Below are positions 63,600-64,000 of a stretch of 64,000 bases of DNA, piece by piece. Below the pieces are notes generated by a model that did no database searches, was not told where the DNA came from, and saw only the letters and a list, made by a program, of their open reading frames with translations. A program made the translations under genes and the position numbers. The stretch spans positions 496,001-560,000 of the forward strand of contig NZ_RZRU01000001.1 of the NCBI RefSeq assembly GCF_003997495.1, written 5' to 3'. Each line of letters starts with the position of its first letter. Positions within the stretch are counted from its first letter, which is position 1. Source of the DNA: Mesorhizobium sp. M7A.F.Ca.US.008.03.1.1. GTDB taxonomy: Bacteria > Pseudomonadota > Alphaproteobacteria > Rhizobiales > Rhizobiaceae.

Positions 63600-64000
63600 T
63601 CAGCCGAACTTCGGATCGAGGCTGCCTGACTTGTAGCGCTTGGCCATCTCGGCAACCGGCAGCGGCTTGATCTTCTGCGCGTTGCCGGCGGTGCCGAACT
63701 GTTCGAAACGCTCCTTGCAGAGCTTGCGCATGGCCGCCATGGCCGGCGTCAGGTACTTGCGCGGATCGAACTCGCTCGGATTCTCGGTCAGCACCTTGCG
63801 GATCGCGCCGGTCAGCGCCATGCGGTTGTCGGTGTCGATGTTGATCTTGCGCACGCCGTGCTTGATGCCGCGCTGGATTTCCTCGACCGGCACGCCCCAG
63901 GTCGGCTTCATCTGGCCGCCATATTTGTTGATGATCTCCTGCAAATCCTCCGGCACCGAGGACGAGCCGTGCATGACCAGATGCATGTTCGGCAGGCGGC
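63600..64000 (-). CDS. Class II fructose-bisphosphate aldolase (5' part beyond window edge)
   Basis: The last 133 codons of a class II aldolase are present; the start lies beyond base 64000. [46 protein letters not shown] and [36 protein letters not shown] are typical of the class IIB (Calvin-cycle, CbbA-like) enzymes. The first contains a zinc-ligand His and the NIDTDNR run the phosphate contact. It cleaves fructose-1,6-bisphosphate in the cytoplasm. It converges with ftsZ2. Confidence 0.93.
   Translation of the reverse strand, partial: RLPNMHLVMHGSSSVPEDLQEIINKYGGQMKPTWGVPVEEIQRGIKHGVRKINIDTDNRMALTGAIRKVLTENPSEFDPRKYLTPAMAAMRKLCKERFEQFGTAGNAQKIKPLPVAEMAKRYKSGSLDPKFG

Overview
The window reads as chromosomal DNA of a high-GC alphaproteobacterium of the Rhizobiales, most likely Mesorhizobium or a close relative. 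The basis is the gene content: a tail-less second FtsZ, a rhizobial-type dctA/dctBD locus with a sigma-54 promoter and tandem DctD sites, a pcaQ-pcaDCHGB locus with a PcaQ box, and many ABC importers each with its own regulator. No tRNA, rRNA, CRISPR array, insertion sequence, prophage or attachment site was seen. Nearly all of the window is catabolic: small regulated modules, each pairing an importer or entry enzyme with degradative enzymes and a local regulator.

Region 1 (1-9047). A minus-strand unit encodes a GNAT acetyltransferase, a large MalT-type LuxR regulator and a class II histone-deacetylase-like amidohydrolase that runs off the left edge. Divergent from it are an M20 deacylase, an APH-fold kinase, a class III PLP enzyme of the phospho-lyase type and a GntR regulator. 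Region 2 (9056-18269). A branched-chain-type ABC importer is split over two divergent operons: livGFHM plus a FAD amine oxidase on the minus strand, and GntR, a DUF3830 protein, a TIGR04076 protein, an aldo/keto reductase, an NTF2-like protein and the binding protein on the plus strand. Twin GATC palindromes lie between them.

Region 3 (18362-27607). One eight-gene minus-strand operon joins a FadR-type regulator, an L-arabinonate-type dehydratase, an SDR dehydrogenase and an AraD1/GguC-type protein to a complete polyamine-family ABC importer. An aldose 1-epimerase is divergent. Region 4 (27626-33449). PcaQ and pcaDCHGB-pobA convert 4-hydroxybenzoate through protocatechuate to 3-oxoadipate; pcaIJ and pcaF are not in the window. 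Region 5 (33460-39247) holds Nudix, fatty-acid-hydroxylase-family and RsgA genes, then a LacI regulator, an esterase and a Gfo/Idh/MocA oxidoreductase.

Region 6 (39248-52029) is a two-part sugar locus. The first part is a DeoR regulator, a DhnA/LsrF-type aldolase, a PfkB kinase and a CUT1-type ABC importer. The second part is two isomerase-like TIM barrels, a Gfo/Idh oxidoreductase, a hydrolase, an Rpe-like epimerase and a ROK kinase. A ribosome-binding site and start codon with no gene behind them, at the left border, suggest a rearrangement.

Region 7 (52048-64000) contains the C4-dicarboxylate locus dctA/dctB-dctD, a second GNAT gene, anmK, an SDR lacking the catalytic tyrosine, a racemase gene remnant, a PuuA-like glutamine synthetase with a GntR regulator, ftsZ2, and the end of a class II fructose-bisphosphate aldolase gene. 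Most genes within operons overlap by ATGA or TGATG, so translational coupling is the rule.
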